DNA of 54,947 nucleotides from Anaerobranca gottschalkii DSM 13577 (GTDB taxonomy: Bacteria > Bacillota > Proteinivoracia > Proteinivoracales > Proteinivoracaceae), in NCBI RefSeq assembly GCF_900111575.1, contig NZ_FOIF01000009.1, positions 1 through 54,947 on the forward strand, written 5' to 3'. A model generated the notes under the pieces. The model was given only the letters and a program-made list of their open reading frames with translations, had not been told where the DNA came from and ran no database searches. Shown here piece after piece: positions 1 to 8,826 of the stretch. Within the stretch, counting starts at the first letter, position 1. Each line of letters starts with the position of its first letter. The translations under genes were made by a program, and so were the position numbers.

Positions 1-222
1 TGCTTTCCGACCACAAGATGTACAGAAGCGACTCTTACAGGTAAAGCCTACATATCTGACTTCATTACATGTCGGACAACAAAATTTGCTATATCCTTCA
101 CTCATATCTTTACAAGTTAGCATCTTTTTTACTTCTGACAATACTGTTGGCCTAATTGGGTATTTTTCTTTAAACTCTCCCCATTTATCTTCAAATATTT
201 GTTTTATTATTCCAGTAGCCAT
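1..222 (-). CDS. IS91-type transposase, N-terminal fragment (cut by window edge)
   Basis: The first 74 codons of a gene that runs off the left edge. The ATG follows GGGGTGAG. The translation has a cysteine-rich zinc-binding pattern (FCCPTCNE, then CKSRFCTSCGRK), which I recognise as the N-terminal zinc domain of IS91/IS801-type transposases, enzymes that move DNA by rolling-circle single-strand transfer with catalytic tyrosines. The catalytic part lies outside the window, so intactness cannot be judged. It lies about 70 bp beyond the terminator of the minJ-like gene and is probably an insertion behind that operon. The cysteine spacing is seen directly; the family is an inference from it. Confidence 0.7.
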   Translation of the reverse strand, partial: MATGIIKQIFEDKWGEFKEKYPIRPTVLSEVKKMLTCKDMSEGYSKFCCPTCNEVRYVGFTCKSRFCTSCGRKA

Positions 223-290
223 AAACAACTCACCCCACTACATAATAACATTTATCCACATACCTAGCAATCTATACTTTCCTAAGCAAC

Positions 291-316
291 AAAAAAAGAA
301 GGGAAGCCCCCTTCTT
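291..316 (-). terminator. Rho-independent terminator after the minJ-like gene
   Basis: On the minus strand, AAGAAGGG pairs with CCCTTCTT around a short loop and is followed by seven T. It overlaps the stop codon of the MinJ-like gene and would end the ftsE-minJ transcript. Confidence 0.8.
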
Positions 317-1610
317 AATTACCACAGATTCTCTTCCACAACTTTTCTAAAGGACTATCCCCTTTAATAGCTACCCCTAACTCTGGATCCTTAGGAATGA
401 TCAGTAAACCCAATTGTTTCCTTTTCCCAAAAAGGGGAGCTTGAACATGTCTATGTCTTCCATTGTTATCTATAACTTCGAATTTAATATATGTGGAAAC
501 ATCTACTAATAGCTCTTTAAAATGTTCTTCATTCTCCACAAAAACTCCATTTACCCTTGTTATGATATAACCAGGCTGGATTCCCATTTTTTCAGCCACC
601 GAATTAGGTAATACCGCCAATACCTTAACACCTTCATCGGGTGCTGTAAATAATGGCTCTCCTTGCAATTCTTTATTTATAGAAGTGACAATAAGAAATT
701 CATGGGCCAATGGTGCAAATAAAACGGGAATAAAGGTAAAATAAGGAAAATATGCCGCCCCTACTGCAAGGATAATTAACATTATACTATAAAATGCTAA
801 TTTAAATGCAGTTTTTTTAGATTTTTCCCTAGGATTAGTAGATATGGCAAGATCACTATATCCTAAGGCAGCCATTACCGGTAAAGTGGCATACATTAGT
901 TGATAACCTTGAGGAATAGTTATATTAGCTTTGATAAGGGGCCACCAATCAGGCATTGCTATAGTAGTTCCTGCCACTTCATCAGGTAAGAAACTCATAG
1001 CCATTAGGACAACAATCGGAACTGGCCAAAATCTCACTAAACTGTAACCACCGACAAATTGATCTTTAATTTTGACAAATACTGGAGTCGTCCCCTTTGC
1101 TCCACTTAAGTAAATCAAGATACTTTCAACAAGGTGTAAAATTCCCACCACTGCCATTAAGGCAGCTAGGTTGATATTAACAAAGGTATTAACAACAGAA
1201 GGTAAACTTTCCACAGGGAATATATGCAATATCCCCCGTACAAATAACACTAAGACACCGACGATTCCTCCGGCATAAGAAAAGCACATATAGCGGGGAC
1301 TGTACAATAGTAACAACAGTGCCACTGGCCAGACAAAAAGGATACCGGTGGAATTTATATCGACACCTACAAAAACCAATATAATACTACCTAACAAACC
1401 TCCAATTAAACCATATCCAAAGGATGTTAAAGTCTGCTTAAAAGGTCTAGTAATACTAATCCCAAAGATATTTATTTCCATCATCATTTGTTTTTTATAT
1501 TGCCTTTTAACTAATAACAGGACAATAAATATCGGTATAAGGAAACCATAGGGAAGACTATTGACCATTGTTTGTAAAATTAATTTAATTATCTCGATAA
1601 ATGGAAACAT
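315..1610 (-). CDS. MinJ-like membrane protein with C-terminal PDZ domain
   Basis: A 431-residue protein with many hydrophobic segments over roughly residues 1-310 and a PDZ-like domain over about 320-410 (VLPNSVAEKMGIQPGYIITRVNG). In Bacillus subtilis the gene after ftsE-ftsX-ctpB is minJ, which bridges DivIVA and MinD to place the division septum. The same position and architecture here suggest a MinJ-type polar or septal scaffold. It lies 38 bp behind ctpB. The start ATG follows GGGAGAGAG. It could instead be a PDZ membrane protein of unrelated role: sequence similarity among MinJ proteins is low, so the call rests mainly on context and topology. Confidence 0.65.
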   Translation of the reverse strand: MFPFIEIIKLILQTMVNSLPYGFLIPIFIVLLLVKRQYKKQMMMEINIFGISITRPFKQTLTSFGYGLIGGLLGSIILVFVGVDINSTGILFVWPVALLLLLYSPRYMCFSYAGGIVGVLVLFVRGILHIFPVESLPSVVNTFVNINLAALMAVVGILHLVESILIYLSGAKGTTPVFVKIKDQFVGGYSLVRFWPVPIVVLMAMSFLPDEVAGTTIAMPDWWPLIKANITIPQGYQLMYATLPVMAALGYSDLAISTNPREKSKKTAFKLAFYSIMLIILAVGAAYFPYFTFIPVLFAPLAHEFLIVTSINKELQGEPLFTAPDEGVKVLAVLPNSVAEKMGIQPGYIITRVNGVFVENEEHFKELLVDVSTYIKFEVIDNNGRHRHVQAPLFGKRKQLGLLIIPKDPELGVAIKGDSPLEKLWKRICGN

Positions 1611-1648
1611 TTTCTCTCTCCCATCACCTTTCTTTTCACCCTATACTT

Positions 1649-3049
1649 CTATTTGAAAAACTCAATTGCTTTTTGCAATTGTAAATCCCTTTCCCTTTGA
1701 AGTTCTGCAAAGACAGCATTAATCTTTTCTCCTGTTTGTCTATCTACTATACCTGTAGCTGGAAGGCCGTTAGCCCTTTGGAATTTTATTACCCCTTCTT
1801 TAGTTTTCTCTGTGAAATTAGGGTCATCTCTGTCTTCCCCATAACCTAAATAATACAATATTTTATGGAGAATTACCACATCTAAACCGCTGCTCCCTAC
1901 TTCTAACCGACCTTTATAAACGAAATTTGAAAATCTAGCTTCTGGTGGCTGTTCCACTTCAATATGGGGAGAAACACCAACACCATCAATTACTGCTCCA
2001 CTTGGGGTAAAATATTTTTGAACAGTAAGTTTTACTGCACTACCATCCCTTAAATCAATCAATGTTTGAACAGAACCTTTTCCAAAGGTCTTCTGACCTA
2101 TTAAAGTTCCTGCCTCCCTATCCTTTAAAGCTCCTGCTAAGATTTCTGAAGCACTGGCACTAAATTCATCAATTAATACCACTACTTCAAAGTCCCGTTC
2201 TTTTAAATTTGAAGTATAAGTGCGAACCCTATTACCATGTTTATCTTCCATATAAACCACTTCACCTTCGGGAACTAAAAGCTGGGCAATATTAACCACA
2301 ACATTGAGGTATCCTCCAGGGTTGCCCCTTAGATCAATGATTAAGTTTTCCATTCCCTGTTCCCTTAAACTTCTTAAAGCTTTAGCAAAATCTTCATCTG
2401 CTCCTTCTGCAAATCTGGTAAGTTTAATATAACCTAATCCTTCTTGAAGAAGTTCATATTTCACCGCTGTAGTTGTAATAATACCCCGAATAATAGAAAC
2501 TCTGATAATGTCTGGCAACCCTTCTCTAATAATTCCCAATACCACTTCAGTATCAGGCTCACCCCGAATTAAATCCACTGTCTCAGATAAACTTAAGCCT
2601 TCGACACTTTTACCATCAACTTCTACAATAATATCACCAGGTAAAAGACCAGCCTTTTGTCCCGGACTTCCATCCATAGGTGTTACAACAGTTACCCTTC
2701 CGTTATTCATGGTAACTTCAACACCTATCCCCCCATAACTCCTTCCAGAACGGATCTGCATATCTTCAATATCCCTTGGCGTAAGGTATTCGCTGTAAGG
2801 ATCCCCTAATGCAGATATAATCTCACGGTAAACATGATTTTCTATCTTTTCCCACTGATAATCATTAAAATAATAATCATTTATTATATGTATTATTCTG
2901 TTTAGCTTTTCTACGAATTGGGGACTAGAATTATTCCCGAAATCATCTGCTAAACTTTTTGAACCGATATTATACCCTACTACAAAAAAGAAAAAATTAG
3001 TTATAAACAATAACACTACTAATGCTGTTAAAATCCTAGTTTTTTTCAC
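1649..3049 (-). CDS. ctpB: C-terminal processing serine protease (CtpA/CtpB, S41 family)
   Basis: A secreted or membrane-anchored S41 protease of 466 residues. In order it has an N-terminal hydrophobic anchor (about 5-28), a PDZ domain (about 95-170), the S41 protease core with the catalytic Ser in EFSASASEIL and Lys in KTFGKGSVQ, and a C-terminal peptidoglycan-binding domain (about 385-445, ILYYLGYGE to TGIVDRQTG). In B. subtilis CtpB cleaves the SpoIVFA regulator during sporulation; the family also trims cell-wall enzymes. The downstream GTG at 3049 is preferred because GGGGTG lies six bases before it; an upstream GTG at 3058 is possible. It sits between the M23 hydrolase and the MinJ-like gene. 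Confidence 0.88.
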   Translation of the reverse strand: MKKTRILTALVVLLFITNFFFFVVGYNIGSKSLADDFGNNSSPQFVEKLNRIIHIINDYYFNDYQWEKIENHVYREIISALGDPYSEYLTPRDIEDMQIRSGRSYGGIGVEVTMNNGRVTVVTPMDGSPGQKAGLLPGDIIVEVDGKSVEGLSLSETVDLIRGEPDTEVVLGIIREGLPDIIRVSIIRGIITTTAVKYELLQEGLGYIKLTRFAEGADEDFAKALRSLREQGMENLIIDLRGNPGGYLNVVVNIAQLLVPEGEVVYMEDKHGNRVRTYTSNLKERDFEVVVLIDEFSASASEILAGALKDREAGTLIGQKTFGKGSVQTLIDLRDGSAVKLTVQKYFTPSGAVIDGVGVSPHIEVEQPPEARFSNFVYKGRLEVGSSGLDVVILHKILYYLGYGEDRDDPNFTEKTKEGVIKFQRANGLPATGIVDRQTGEKINAVFAELQRERDLQLQKAIEFFK

Positions 3050-3149
3050 TATTATCACCCCGCCAGATTATTATGCCCTCTAAGACACCTAACTTTTAAT
3101 ATATTATATATTATTATTCGCTAAAGATTAATATTTCCCTTTTTAAAAG

Positions 3150-3193
3150 AAAAATAAAAAGGCAAGTTTTTGTGATAAATCACAATCCTTGCC
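3150..3193 (-). terminator. Terminator after the M23 hydrolase gene
   Basis: On the minus strand GGCAAG and CTTGCC flank an inner hairpin (TTGTGA/TCACAA), followed by TTTTTATTTTT. It lies 13 bases after the stop of the coiled-coil M23 gene, so ctpB and minJ probably also have their own promoter in 3050-3150. Confidence 0.75.
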
Positions 3194-3206
3194 CTTATTT
3201 ATAACT

Positions 3207-4427
3207 TTAGTAGAAAAGGAGTGGATTAACCCTTTGTCCGTTTACCCTAATCTCAAAGTGTAAATGGGGTCCTGTGGAGTTTCCAGTACTGCCGACAGTA
3301 CCAATTCTCTGTCCCTTTTGAACAGTATCTCCTGCTTTTACAAATACATCATGGAGGTGGGCATATACAGTGACATGGCCGTTATCATGGTAAATAACTA
3401 CATATCTACCATATCCGCCACCTTCCCTATTGCCTAAAAATCCTCTATCAGTGGGGGCTCCTGACCTGCCTACAGCTATTATTACCTCTCCTCCATCGGC
3501 AGCCACTACATCTGCTGGTCTACCTATGTAGTTAGGAGAAGCTGGCCATCTGTTATGGGGTATACCAATGTCCACTCCCCAGTGCATGCCACCCCATCTA
3601 GGACCAAAGTGGGAGGTTATCCAAGCATATCCGAATTCTGGTACTGGCCATGCGTATTTTCCAGTGGTTTGCCCAGTATTTTGCTGTTGTCTCTTTCTTA
3701 TCTCTTCTTCCATCTTCTTAATTTCTGCTTCTATTTCCTTAAGAGCTTCTTCCATTTGTTTGATATATGAATCTAGTCTATGCATCTGACTCTGTAATTT
3801 TCTGGCCAATGCATTTTGTTCTGCCATATTTTTTTCTATTTGAACTTGGACATCAAGGGCTTCTTCTTTTAATATTATAAGCCTTTGTCTCCTATTGACC
3901 TGTTCAATTCTCTCTTCTTCTAAAAAAGCTTTTTTCTCCTTAATTTCCTCTACTAAACGGACGTCATCTTCTATCATAGTCCTTAGGAAATTAAATCTTG
4001 TAATGAAATCTGAAAAGTTTGTCGCAGAAAGGAGAACTTCTAAATAACCAACACTTCCCCTTTGATAAAGGGCCCTCATCCTAGCTTCAAAATAGGCAGT
4101 TTGTTCTTCTAAATATCTTTCTGTTTCAGCAATTTCCTGTTCTTTTAACTGAATAAGAAGTTCAGTATTTTTGATTTCAGTATTAATTGAATCAACCCGT
4201 CTTCTTTGCTGGACTAATTCTTCTTCAATTTGGGCAATATTCCTTTGAATTTCCCTGATATTATCTTCTAGCTCTTTCTTTTCCCTTTCAGCCTCATTAA
4301 TACCCCTCTGGACTTCCTTCAATTCATCCCTTTTTTCATCAAGTTGATTAGCCCAAGCTGGTAAAATAGCTGATAATGTTAGTATTAAAGAAAGTGCGAT
4401 TATTAATATGACCTTTAGTTTCCCCAT
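3207..4427 (-). CDS. Secreted coiled-coil M23 peptidoglycan hydrolase (EnvC/CwlO-like)
   Basis: A signal peptide (about 1-27, ending near PAWA) is followed by a long charged coiled coil (about 28-250) and a C-terminal M23/LytM endopeptidase domain. The zinc ligands are visible in HWGVDIG and HLHFEIR. Such enzymes cut peptide cross-links in the wall. The coiled coil is the part through which FtsEX activates EnvC in Gram-negatives; CwlO plays the FtsEX-dependent role in Bacillus with a different catalytic domain. Lying directly behind ftsX, this is probably the FtsEX-controlled hydrolase. All catalytic ligands look present. ATG at 4427 is chosen because GGAGGAG lies about nine bases upstream; a TTG at 4436 sits too close to that site. 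Confidence 0.85.
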   Translation of the reverse strand: MGKLKVILIIALSLILTLSAILPAWANQLDEKRDELKEVQRGINEAEREKKELEDNIREIQRNIAQIEEELVQQRRRVDSINTEIKNTELLIQLKEQEIAETERYLEEQTAYFEARMRALYQRGSVGYLEVLLSATNFSDFITRFNFLRTMIEDDVRLVEEIKEKKAFLEEERIEQVNRRQRLIILKEEALDVQVQIEKNMAEQNALARKLQSQMHRLDSYIKQMEEALKEIEAEIKKMEEEIRKRQQQNTGQTTGKYAWPVPEFGYAWITSHFGPRWGGMHWGVDIGIPHNRWPASPNYIGRPADVVAADGGEVIIAVGRSGAPTDRGFLGNREGGGYGRYVVIYHDNGHVTVYAHLHDVFVKAGDTVQKGQRIGTVGSTGNSTGPHLHFEIRVNGQRVNPLLFY

Positions 4428-4461
4428 AGAAAACAATCTCCTCCTTCCCTTTTTTTATAAT

Positions 4462-5361
4462 TTACACTTTCAAAAATCTCCTTAGTGAAATTCCACTACC
4501 TAAAGCACCTAAACCTAAACCAAGAACTGTTAAATACCTCACTAAAATAGGGAAAATTTGGTCAAGGGTAAGCAATGGAATTGTTATCATACTTTCAGGA
4601 ATATTATTATAAACTGTTTCTAATGCATAGTTGTAGCCATAGTATAGGATTAATAAAGAAATACCTGTTCCAATTGCCCCTAACAATAATCCTTCAATAA
4701 TAAATGGCCAGCGGATAAACCAATCTGTTGCACCAACGAATTTCATTATTGTGATTTCTTTCCTTCTCGCATAAACTGTAAGTTTAATTGTATTTGAAAT
4801 TAAAAATACTGCCATAATAAACATAATAGTCATAAAGCTAAAACCAATCCACTGTATTAAATTTAGAGCGGTAAAGAGTTTTTCTACAACTTCTTGGCCA
4901 TATTGGACATTATCAACAAAAGGTATATTTTCAATCCTTTGAGCAATATCTCCAACCTGTTCAGGATCTTCTAATGCTATCTCAAAACTTGCCGGCAAAG
5001 GATTTCTTTCATCAAAACCAGCAGTTATATCTTCATATTCCCCTAATATTTCCCGCAAACGTTGAAGGGCCTCTTCTTTAGAAACATAGCGGATTTCTTT
5101 TATACCTCGAATGGTTAACAGTTCATCCCTTACTAAATCTATATGTTGTTCTTCAGCTTCTAAATCCAGGTATGCAACAATTTCAACTTGGGACTTTAAT
5201 TCATCAATCATCACTTGTAAATTACTATTGAAAATTATAAAAATACCTAAGACTAATAATGTGGCAAAGGTCACTCCTGCAGAAGCTATGGTCATCCAGC
5301 GATTTTTGGAAACCCCTAAGACAGCCTCTTTTGTAAAATAGAGGGCATTTCTAAAAATCAT
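4462..5361 (-). CDS. ftsX: Cell-division ABC transporter permease FtsX
   Basis: A 299-residue FtsX: an N-terminal membrane segment (about 20-45), an extracellular domain (about 45-160, with SQVEIVAYLD) and three C-terminal membrane segments with the conserved cytoplasmic stretch VYARRKEITIMKFVGATDWFIR. FtsX passes the ATP-driven signal of FtsE across the membrane to wall hydrolases. The ATG at 5361 is preferred: GGGAGG lies nine bases upstream, and it overlaps the ftsE stop by 11 bases, typical of translational coupling. An upstream ATG at 5385 would lie deep inside ftsE and has no better ribosome site. Confidence 0.95.
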   Translation of the reverse strand: MIFRNALYFTKEAVLGVSKNRWMTIASAGVTFATLLVLGIFIIFNSNLQVMIDELKSQVEIVAYLDLEAEEQHIDLVRDELLTIRGIKEIRYVSKEEALQRLREILGEYEDITAGFDERNPLPASFEIALEDPEQVGDIAQRIENIPFVDNVQYGQEVVEKLFTALNLIQWIGFSFMTIMFIMAVFLISNTIKLTVYARRKEITIMKFVGATDWFIRWPFIIEGLLLGAIGTGISLLILYYGYNYALETVYNNIPESMITIPLLTLDQIFPILVRYLTVLGLGLGALGSGISLRRFLKV

Positions 5362-6037
5362 TGTTATAACCTCCCTTAACATCATCTCTGACTATTTTTC
5401 CATTTTTTACTCCGATTACCCTGTGGCGATATCTATCAACTATATCTCTGGCATGGGTGGCCATAACAATTGTAGTTCCCCTTAAATTAACTTTATTAAG
5501 TAAAGACATAATTTCTTCAGATGTTTCAGGGTCGAGATTACCCGTTGGTTCATCACAAACTAGTAAAGAGGGTTGGTTTACCAAAGCTCTGGCAATAGAA
5601 ACCCGCTGCTGTTCTCCCCCTGATAATTGATGGGGATAATTTTTAATTTTATCTTGTAATCCAACAAATTCTAGGACTTGTAAGACTTTCTTTTTAATTT
5701 CCCGGCTCGGTGTATTAATTACCCTTAAGGCAAAGGCAACATTATCATAAACATTTTTTTCTGATAGCAAACGGAAATCTTGGAAAACAACTCCCATCTG
5801 CCTTCTCAGATATGGAATTTCCCTGTCTTTCATCATAGTGACATTGCGATTAAACATAAATAGCTGACCTTTTTTAATATCAACTTCTTTATAGATTGCT
5901 TTAAGTAAAGAGGATTTCCCTGCACCACTAGGTCCTACAATATATACAAATTCACCTTTATCTATTTTTAAATTAACATCTGTTAATGCATAAGTACCAT
6001 TGGGATAACATATTGAAACATTTTGAAAAATTATCAC
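5351..6037 (-). CDS. ftsE: Cell-division ABC transporter ATPase FtsE
   Basis: A 228-residue ABC ATPase with Walker A GPSGAGKSS (about residues 36-44), signature LSGGEQQR (about 138-145) and Walker B LLVCDEPTGNLD (about 157-168). It powers FtsX at the membrane to control wall hydrolysis. It is the first gene of the ftsE-ftsX-M23-ctpB-minJ series and overlaps ftsX. Confidence 0.96.
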   Translation of the reverse strand: MIIFQNVSICYPNGTYALTDVNLKIDKGEFVYIVGPSGAGKSSLLKAIYKEVDIKKGQLFMFNRNVTMMKDREIPYLRRQMGVVFQDFRLLSEKNVYDNVAFALRVINTPSREIKKKVLQVLEFVGLQDKIKNYPHQLSGGEQQRVSIARALVNQPSLLVCDEPTGNLDPETSEEIMSLLNKVNLRGTTIVMATHARDIVDRYRHRVIGVKNGKIVRDDVKGGYNNDF

Positions 6038-6275
6038 AAAATTTCACTCCTCATTCTAAGTATATTTGGTGTAACTAAAAAATTGCTGCGTCAATTAAAG
6101 ATAGAGGATCAATAAATTCTTTTTGACATTTATTATTTCGACACATTTCCTGTAATTCCTCTATAATAATTTTCAATTCAGCAATTTTTTTCTATATAAA
6201 TATTAAAGCATTGAATTTCTTCCTTTACAATGGTAAAATCTTCTCAAGATTGTCACCAAAATACTATCTCCTGAG
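6038..6275 (-). other. Intergenic stretch with a possible decayed reading frame
   Basis: About 340 bp separate the divergent ftsE and birA. On the minus strand, roughly 6080-6230 translates as EEIQCFNIYIEK and then, after a one-base change of frame inside a run of seven A, as AELKIIIEELQEMC followed by a short tail and a stop. The amphipathic helical composition looks protein-like, but there is no good start and I do not recognise a family. It may be a remnant or chance. No T-box or other riboswitch pattern was seen here. Confidence 0.25.
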
Positions 6276-6304
6276 TTGACAATCCACCTTTCATAACTTA
6301 TACT
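6276..6304 (+). promoter_or_regulatory. SigA-type promoter for birA-bioY
   Basis: A perfect TTGACA (6276-6281) is separated by 17 bases from TATACT (6299-6304), about 70 bp before the birA start. I did not find a clear BirA operator palindrome around it. Confidence 0.7.
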
Positions 6305-6377
6305 TTTGATACAATCTTAGTTTTCTTTTATGCTGGAAGTTTTTTTCTGATATATTTTGTGAACAGAGGTGCTATTG

Positions 6378-7358
6378 ATGGATATCACTATAAAAGTACT
6401 AAAGATCCTATTAGAAAATCCCCACAAAAGACTATCTGGTCAATACATAAGTGAAAAATTAGGAGTTAGTAGAAACGCCGTTTGGAAAGCTGTAGAAATA
6501 CTACGTAAAGAAGGTTACCAGATCGATGGGGTAACTAACAAAGGATATTCCTTAAAAAAAATCCCAACTGATATAAACAGCTATTACTTAGAACTTTCTT
6601 TAGGTAGTTTTTGGCAAAGGGTTATTGTAGAAAAAGAAGTCGAATCAACTAATAAGTTAATGAAAGAACTAGGAAATTCTTTGCCAGATAAAAGTGTGTT
6701 AATTGCCTCAAGACAATGGGGTGGCATCGGAAGATTAGGTAGGTCTTGGTCATCCCCAGAAGGGGGCCTGTGGTTTTCCCTTTTACTGAAACCCCAACTA
6801 CCAATGGAAGAATTGCCCTTAATAACCTTGACGATGGCTGCTGCTATGTGGGAAGGACTATATAATCATCTAGGTATTGAGGTAAAAATCAAGTGGCCTA
6901 ATGATATCATCTGGGATGGAAAAAAACTGGCCGGCATTTTAACGGGTGTGAAAGGGGATATGGATAAAGTAGATTACCTCATTGTTGGAATAGGGATAAA
7001 TGTAAATAACCCTATACATCCTGAACTGAAAGGTATAGGGTTATCTCTAAAGGATGTAGTCAAAAAAGAAGTAAATCTTAACTATTTACTGATAGAAATT
7101 TTAAATTGTATCCAAAAATATTACCAGTTATTTTTAACTGACAAAAGGGAAGATATTTTAATCATAAACAAAGAACAGTCCACACTTTTAGGAAAAAGAA
7201 TTATAATTTCTAGCTTTAAAGGAAAAGAAGAAGGTTTTGCCAAAGATATCGGCAATGATGGCAGCCTAATTATTGAAGATGACAATAAACAGATTAGGAA
7301 GGTGTTTAGTGGTGATGTTTCCCTCAAAGAATGGTATAAAAATTCTAATACTAACTAG
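6378..7358 (+). CDS. birA: Bifunctional biotin-protein ligase / biotin repressor
   Basis: A 326-residue BirA. It has an N-terminal winged helix (about residues 1-60, SGQYISEKLGVSRNAVWKAV), a central ligase domain with the biotin/ATP loop GGIGRLGRSW and KWPNDIIWDGKKLAG, and a small C-terminal domain. It attaches biotin to carboxylase carriers through biotinyl-AMP and, because it keeps the DNA-binding domain, should also repress biotin genes. The ATG at 6378 follows AGAGGTG by six bases; a GTG at 6369 overlaps that ribosome site and is less likely. Its end overlaps bioY, so supply and use of biotin are coupled. Confidence 0.93.
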   Translation: MDITIKVLKILLENPHKRLSGQYISEKLGVSRNAVWKAVEILRKEGYQIDGVTNKGYSLKKIPTDINSYYLELSLGSFWQRVIVEKEVESTNKLMKELGNSLPDKSVLIASRQWGGIGRLGRSWSSPEGGLWFSLLLKPQLPMEELPLITLTMAAAMWEGLYNHLGIEVKIKWPNDIIWDGKKLAGILTGVKGDMDKVDYLIVGIGINVNNPIHPELKGIGLSLKDVVKKEVNLNYLLIEILNCIQKYYQLFLTDKREDILIINKEQSTLLGKRIIISSFKGKEEGFAKDIGNDGSLIIEDDNKQIRKVFSGDVSLKEWYKNSNTN

Positions 7359-7848
7359 CTTCTTTGCAATTTTAACGTATATAGGGGCATTAATTCAAGT
7401 TCCTATGTATCCTGCTCCCATAAGTTTACAAACCCTTTTTGTAATGTTTGCTGGACTCCTTTTAGGTAGCAAATATGGCGTGTTAAGTCAATTACTCTAT
7501 ATTTTTTTAGGTCTTTTAGGACTTCCTATCTTTACCGGAGGTGGAGGAATAGGCTATGTTCTAACTCCAACCTTTGGGTTTATCATCGGTTTCCTTCCTT
7601 TAGCCTATTTTTCAGGATTTGCTAAGGGAAATAATTTTAAGGTTATTTCAATGTTATTATTAGGGAATCTAATTCTCTACTGTATTGGAATTACCTATCT
7701 TTGGTTTATATTAAACAAAATAGCTGGTAATGATTTAAGTTTAATCACCCTTTTAAAAGGAATGACCATTTACCTCCCTGGTGACCTATTGAAAATTTTT
7801 ATTACAATTCCTATAGCATTAAAGATTAGAAAAAGACTTAATATATAA
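7315..7848 (+). CDS. bioY: Biotin transporter BioY (ECF substrate-binding subunit)
   Basis: A hydrophobic 177-residue protein with about six membrane segments and the BioY hallmarks PMYPAPISLQT and GLPIFTGGGGIGYVLTPTFGF. BioY captures biotin and works alone or with the shared EcfAT energy module. ATG at 7315 lies inside the end of birA in another frame, behind AAGGTG; the overlap of about 44 bases suggests coupled translation. No biotin synthesis genes are visible, so the pair suggests biotin scavenging. Confidence 0.9.
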   Translation: MFPSKNGIKILILTSFFAILTYIGALIQVPMYPAPISLQTLFVMFAGLLLGSKYGVLSQLLYIFLGLLGLPIFTGGGGIGYVLTPTFGFIIGFLPLAYFSGFAKGNNFKVISMLLLGNLILYCIGITYLWFILNKIAGNDLSLITLLKGMTIYLPGDLLKIFITIPIALKIRKRLNI

Positions 7849-7852
7849 ACTA

Positions 7853-7874
7853 AAGGAGGCGAATCTGCCTCCTT
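7853..7874. terminator. Bidirectional terminator between bioY and transketolase
   Basis: AAGGAGGC and GCCTCCTT form an 8-bp stem around GAATCT between two convergent genes. T-rich sequence follows on the plus strand. Confidence 0.75.
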
Positions 7875-7877
7875 GTC

Positions 7878-8813
7878 TTATTTTCTACCTATAACTTTTT
7901 TTACTTTTTCTACAATATTATCTGGAGTTAAACGGTATTTTTTAAGTAAAGCATCGGGAGTTCCCGATTCACCGAAAGTATCCTCAACTCCGACAAATTC
8001 TACTGGTACTGGTTGATGTTGAGCTAATACTTCACAAACAGCACTACCTAATCCACCAAAAATGTTGTGTTCTTCTGCAGTAACAACGGCACCGGTTTTT
8101 GCTGCCGATTTAATCAGCAAATCTTTATCAATAGGCTTGATAGTATGGATATTAATTACTTCTACACTAATCCCTTCTTTTTCTAAAATTTCTGCCCCTT
8201 CTAAACTTTGACTTACCATTATTCCTGTAGCAACTATTGTTACATCATTACCTTCTTTTAAAACTACACCTTTTCCAATTTGGAAATTATAAGTTTCATC
8301 ATTGATCACAGGAACTCCAGCTCTACCTAATCTTATGTATACAGGCCCTTCCATTTCTGCAGCAGCTTTTACCGCCTTTTCAGTTTCTGGACCATCGGCT
8401 GGAACTATTACAGTCATATTGGGTATAGCTCGCATTAAAGCTATATCTTCTAAAGCTTGATGGGTTGCTCCATCTTCACCAACTGTTAAACCAGCATGGG
8501 TAGCAGCTATTTTAACATTTAATTTAGGATAAGCAATTGAATTCCTTATTTGATCATAGGCCCTGCCAGTAGCAAAAATTGCAAAGGTAGAAGTAAAGGG
8601 AATTTTACCTGCTGTAGCTAACCCCGCAGCTGTTCCCATTAAATCAGCTTCTGCTATCCCTACGTTAAAAAATCTTTCAGGAAACTCTTTATAAAAATTT
8701 GCGGTTTTCGTAGATTTTGATAAATCAGCATCTAATACCACAATATCTTTATTATTCCTTCCTAACTCCACTAAAGCCTTACCATATGCATCCCTAGTAG
8801 CTATTTTAGTCAT
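7878..8813 (-). CDS. Transketolase, C-terminal subunit
   Basis: A 311-residue protein matching the pyrimidine-binding and C-terminal domains of transketolase (GIAEADLMGTAAGLATAGKIPF, then EDGATHQALEDIALMRAIPN). With the adjacent N-terminal subunit it makes a split transketolase, which moves two-carbon units between sugar phosphates in the pentose phosphate pathway with thiamine diphosphate. The glutamate in the GIAEADLMG motif matches the family's catalytic Glu. It starts 13 bp after the partner gene, behind AAGGAGG-like sequence. Confidence 0.92.
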   Translation of the reverse strand: MTKIATRDAYGKALVELGRNNKDIVVLDADLSKSTKTANFYKEFPERFFNVGIAEADLMGTAAGLATAGKIPFTSTFAIFATGRAYDQIRNSIAYPKLNVKIAATHAGLTVGEDGATHQALEDIALMRAIPNMTVIVPADGPETEKAVKAAAEMEGPVYIRLGRAGVPVINDETYNFQIGKGVVLKEGNDVTIVATGIMVSQSLEGAEILEKEGISVEVINIHTIKPIDKDLLIKSAAKTGAVVTAEEHNIFGGLGSAVCEVLAQHQPVPVEFVGVEDTFGESGTPDALLKKYRLTPDNIVEKVKKVIGRK

Positions 8814-8826
8814 CTATCTTACCTCC

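Noticed and set aside
6240-6377. T-box or biotin-operator leader before birA
   Set aside because: Neither the T-box bulge sequence nor a long palindrome was found. Only a SigA-type promoter is supported.
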